Assembly (NCBI RefSeq): GCF_014203225.1
Contig: NZ_JACHIO010000007.1
Coordinates: forward strand, 1-64,000
Direction: 5' to 3'
DNA: 64,000 bases
Source of the DNA: Granulicella mallensis
Lineage (GTDB): Bacteria > Acidobacteriota > Terriglobia > Terriglobales > Acidobacteriaceae
Shown: in pieces, positions 61,688 to 64,000 of the stretch
Layout: each line of letters begins with the position of its first letter
How positions within the stretch are numbered: the first letter of the stretch is position 1
Made by a program: the position numbers and the translations under genes
The notes under the pieces: model-generated
Told to the model about the DNA's origin: nothing
The model's database searches: none
What the model saw: the letters and a program-made list of their open reading frames with translations, nothing else

Positions 61688-62650
61688 TTAGGAGAGGGCG
61701 TGCGTGCCGAGGAACTGCGTTCGTAGCGAAACATCACGATGTGCCTCTACGCCACCAGGCCTCAGTGTGGAGAGCGCTCCTGTCAGGTTTCCCATGGCAG
61801 CCGCGCGCATGGGGTCTTCTCCTGCAAGCCACGCGTTCAGAAACCCGGCATTAAAACTGTCACCCGCGCCGATCGTGTCGACTGGTTCGACGACGCACGG
61901 AGGAACCCACTTCCGCTCTTTGCCTCGTTGCACAAGAGCACCGCGAGTGCCGCATTTAACGACAATCAAGGGCAGGCGTGGCGCCAGTTTATCGAGCGCC
62001 TGTTCTGTGGTGGAGGCGTCCGCGATCTGAAGGAGTTCGTCCTCATTGGGCAGTAGGATGTCTACCTTATCCAGTAGCAGATCAAGAACGCCATGCCAGG
62101 CGCCAGTCGGGTCGTCGTTCGTATCGAGCGACACGGTTAACCCAGCGGATCTAAGGTCGTCGAAGAGTTGAGGCAGGCCGGGATGGAGGCCAGTCTGTAG
62201 AAACAGGGACGAGAGATGAAAGTGGCGGGCCGAGGTCAGATAGGCGAAGTCGAGATCCTCTACCCTCAGTTCCGACATAACCCCAGGATAGGTCAGAATG
62301 TGACGCTTTTTCCCATGGGGAAGCAGCAGGGTGACCCCCGTCTTCGCCCCAGCTTTCTGCCGGAAGTGTGAGAGGTCAACGCCGCTTCCTTTCAGGTAGC
62401 CCTGGGCGATGTCTCCCATAGCGTCGTTCCCGACGTCGCTGACAAATCCCACCTGAGTGCCAAGGACGGCTAGATTGTGCGTCAGAATCGAAGAGGACCC
62501 CCCTAAGGTCATTTCGAACCCGCTGCCAAGGAGCTCCCGCTCGACGGGCATCTCCTCCGGGAGTCCATAAAGGACCAGATCCAGATTGGTTTCTCCCACG
62601 ATGCAAATATCTAACGGTTTTTGATGGCTGTTCCTGGAGTTTGCGTTCAT
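61688..62650 (-). CDS. PfkB-family carbohydrate kinase
   Basis: 320 residues. N-terminal 'LDICIVGETNLDLVLYGLPE', glycine-rich 'TLGGSSSILTHNLAVLG' and the C-terminal signature 'DTIGAGDSFNAGFLNAW' with its catalytic aspartate. It phosphorylates a sugar or nucleoside. GAGG lies five to six bases before the ATG at 62650, better than the ATG at 62692. It is convergent with the PFK gene and divergent from the AgaS-like gene, so it shares their sugar pathway. Confidence 0.88.
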   Translation of the reverse strand: MNANSRNSHQKPLDICIVGETNLDLVLYGLPEEMPVERELLGSGFEMTLGGSSSILTHNLAVLGTQVGFVSDVGNDAMGDIAQGYLKGSGVDLSHFRQKAGAKTGVTLLLPHGKKRHILTYPGVMSELRVEDLDFAYLTSARHFHLSSLFLQTGLHPGLPQLFDDLRSAGLTVSLDTNDDPTGAWHGVLDLLLDKVDILLPNEDELLQIADASTTEQALDKLAPRLPLIVVKCGTRGALVQRGKERKWVPPCVVEPVDTIGAGDSFNAGFLNAWLAGEDPMRAAAMGNLTGALSTLRPGGVEAHRDVSLRTQFLGTHALS

Positions 62651-62757
62651 TTCGACCTCTATTGTTTCGATGTTCTCATTTGATTCTTGCATGTTATTAT
62701 TACTTAGTTTAAGTTTCGATTTCGCCCCTTTGGGTGTTTTATTGTGAGGTTCTGATT

Positions 62758-63939
62758 TTGACCGCTCTCTCGAGCTTTGTCGATCTACCGTTTGAACAGA
62801 AGGAAGCTCTGGGCCTGCTCTTCACTCCTGCCGAAATCGCCCAGCAGCCAAACACGTGGCGAACGACACTGAGCATCTTCGAACAGCACCAGGCGCAGAT
62901 TGCCGCCTTCCTGGATGGAGCTGGTGTGAGTGCCTCGGTTGAAGATCGTCCTTCAGTCGTGCTCATCGGCGCTGGTACCTCGGACTATGTCGCTCAGGCC
63001 CTCGAATCTCTCCTGCGCTCCAAGTGGGGCTGCGAAGTCTCTGCAGTGGCGAGCACAGACCTGTTGCCAAACCTGGATGAGTATATTGTTCGCGGCCGTA
63101 AATACCTCTGGATATCGTTTTCGCGCTCAGGGGATTCGCCCGAGGGGGTGGCGGTTCTGGAGCAAGTGCTTCAGCGCTACCCGAGTATCTCGCACATCGT
63201 CGTTACCTGCCATGCAGAGGCGCGTATGGCAGCTCTGTGCGAGGGCGTGGATCACGCTTATGTCATCGTTCTGGATGACGCGGTGAACGATCGTAGTCTT
63301 GCGATGACGAGTTCCTTTACGAACATGATCGTTATGGGGCAGTGCCTTGCCAACGCGTGGTCGATCGCAAGCTATAAGCCGCTGCTTGAGCAATTGGTGC
63401 TTGCCGGCGACGACCTTCTGTCGAGTGCGGCACGGCAGGCGGAAGCAATTGCTAAGCATCACTTTGCGCGTATCTGTTTTGTCGGTGGCGGGTCCCTCGC
63501 GAGCGTTGCGAAGGAGTCGGCACTGAAGGTGCTGGAGATGACCGCAGGGCAGATCAAGACGATGTCGGAGACAGTGCTCGGTCTGCGTCACGGTCCCATG
63601 GCCGCTTTGGACAAAGAAACACTGTTCGTTTGTTTTGTGTCTGGAGATACGCGTCGGGCGCAATATGCTCGCGACCTGCTGCGGGAGATTGGCGCAAAGA
63701 GCCTCGTTGCCCAGCGCATCGCTGTGGGTCCCTTGTCTGCCGAGGAGAATTTCTCTCCTGATTGTGAGTTCTATCTTCCGATCAGGGTTGACGTAGACGA
63801 TGCGTATCGGCCGGTCCTGGACGTGTTCTTCGGACAGCTTCTTGGCTTGTATTGCTCGATTGCCCATCAGCTGAAACCGGACTCACCGAGCGCTGGTGGT
63901 GTCATCAACCGTGTTGTTCAGAAATTTCGTATCTACTAG
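62758..63939 (+). CDS. AgaS-like SIS-domain sugar isomerase
   Basis: 393 residues from a TTG at 62758 (GAGG ten bases upstream); GTG at 62734 is also in frame. Two SIS halves carry 'VVLIGAGTSDYVAQALESLL' and 'SFSRSGDSPEGVAVLEQVLQ', then 'ALKVLEMTAGQIKTMSETVL' and 'GLRHGPMA'. AgaS-type enzymes deaminate/isomerise galactosamine 6-phosphate to tagatose 6-phosphate. A KbaZ/GatZ-like gene begins nine bases downstream. Together with the kinases this points to N-acetylgalactosamine or galactosamine use. Confidence 0.86.
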   Translation: MTALSSFVDLPFEQKEALGLLFTPAEIAQQPNTWRTTLSIFEQHQAQIAAFLDGAGVSASVEDRPSVVLIGAGTSDYVAQALESLLRSKWGCEVSAVASTDLLPNLDEYIVRGRKYLWISFSRSGDSPEGVAVLEQVLQRYPSISHIVVTCHAEARMAALCEGVDHAYVIVLDDAVNDRSLAMTSSFTNMIVMGQCLANAWSIASYKPLLEQLVLAGDDLLSSAARQAEAIAKHHFARICFVGGGSLASVAKESALKVLEMTAGQIKTMSETVLGLRHGPMAALDKETLFVCFVSGDTRRAQYARDLLREIGAKSLVAQRIAVGPLSAEENFSPDCEFYLPIRVDVDDAYRPVLDVFFGQLLGLYCSIAHQLKPDSPSAGGVINRVVQKFRIY

Positions 63940-63948
63940 GGGGCTTTT

Positions 63949-64000
63949 ATGTCTCGTGTTCTTCACCAGCATCTTCTGAAGCAGCGCAGCGGCGTTCCCT
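63949..64000 (+). CDS. KbaZ/GatZ-like tagatose-bisphosphate aldolase subunit, cut by the window edge
   Basis: Only 17 codons are present: MSRVLHQHLLKQRSGVP. The spacing of the 'HLLKQRSGVP' segment recalls the opening of D-tagatose-1,6-bisphosphate aldolase non-catalytic subunits, and its place just after an AgaS-like gene supports this. GGGGG precedes the ATG at 63949. It is incomplete, so the call is tentative. Confidence 0.45.
   Translation, partial: MSRVLHQHLLKQRSGVP

Noticed and set aside
61672..61700. 9-bp hairpin between the PFK-like and PfkB genes
   Set aside because: It overlaps the PfkB stop and lacks a T run in the right place.

Overview
The window reads as a chromosomal segment of an acidobacterium of the Terriglobus/Granulicella/Edaphobacter type. 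This is inferred from a 1165-residue Oar-like TonB-dependent receptor with an N-terminal carboxypeptidase-regulatory domain, abundant nested palindromic intergenic repeats built on 'gggcttcagccc'-like hairpins, many ATGA-coupled gene pairs, and moderately high GC with purine-rich ribosome binding sites. No rRNA, tRNA, CRISPR array or complete mobile element was recognised. A fragment of an IS630-type transposase touches the left edge.

Layout. (1) 1-12000: nitrate assimilation. A HemD-GAF-ANTAR fusion protein (minus strand, bracketed by two copies of a 280-bp palindromic repeat) faces an operon of siroheme nitrite reductase, an NADPH flavoprotein reductase, a fused DmsB/DmsC-like iron-sulfur and membrane-anchor protein, a molybdopterin nitrate reductase and a NarK-type transporter. 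Nitrate reduction therefore looks quinol-linked and nitrite reduction NADPH-linked through the flavoprotein. (2) 12000-17500: a small unknown protein, a frameshifted DHA2 efflux pump, two small membrane proteins, a TetR regulator, and a divergent SDR/AraC pair. (3) 17500-25600: three cobalamin-binding-type radical SAM proteins and two methyltransferases in a tightly coupled minus-strand group, with a divergent HPr-kinase-like protein and a third methyltransferase. This is an unassigned biosynthetic locus. (4) 26150-29620: an ArsR/AHSA1/47-aa peptide/DUF899 operon and a YqcI/YcgG-sterol desaturase pair.

(5) 30700-42150: a 2-aminoethylphosphonate locus. A divergent arrangement holds phnX, an OPA-type permease and a membrane-bound regulator on one side. 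A second OPA permease, the TonB-dependent receptor, an exported YtcJ-type amidohydrolase and phnW lie on the other. PhnW and PhnX together convert 2-aminoethylphosphonate to acetaldehyde and phosphate. The receptor and amidohydrolase suggest that a larger, possibly amide-linked phosphonate is imported and trimmed first. (6) 42270-55190: an exopolysaccharide/O-antigen region with four GT2 and one GT9 glycosyltransferases, a Wzx-like flippase, a Wzz-like protein, an O-antigen ligase/polymerase, a methyltransferase and a large propeller-like lipoprotein. (7) 55220-60400: a LysR regulator divergent from a run of small-molecule redox enzymes (SRPBCC, SDR, NmrA-like, hydrolase, NADH-azoreductase-like). 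(8) 60460-64000: amino-sugar/tagatose catabolism (phosphofructokinase-like protein, PfkB kinase, AgaS-like isomerase, and the start of a KbaZ/GatZ-like protein cut by the right edge).

Two genes appear broken by frameshift (the DHA2 pump near 13860 and a DUF1508 protein at a run of nine T near 30240). Start sites were chosen by ribosome binding site and family alignment from memory. No database search was possible.
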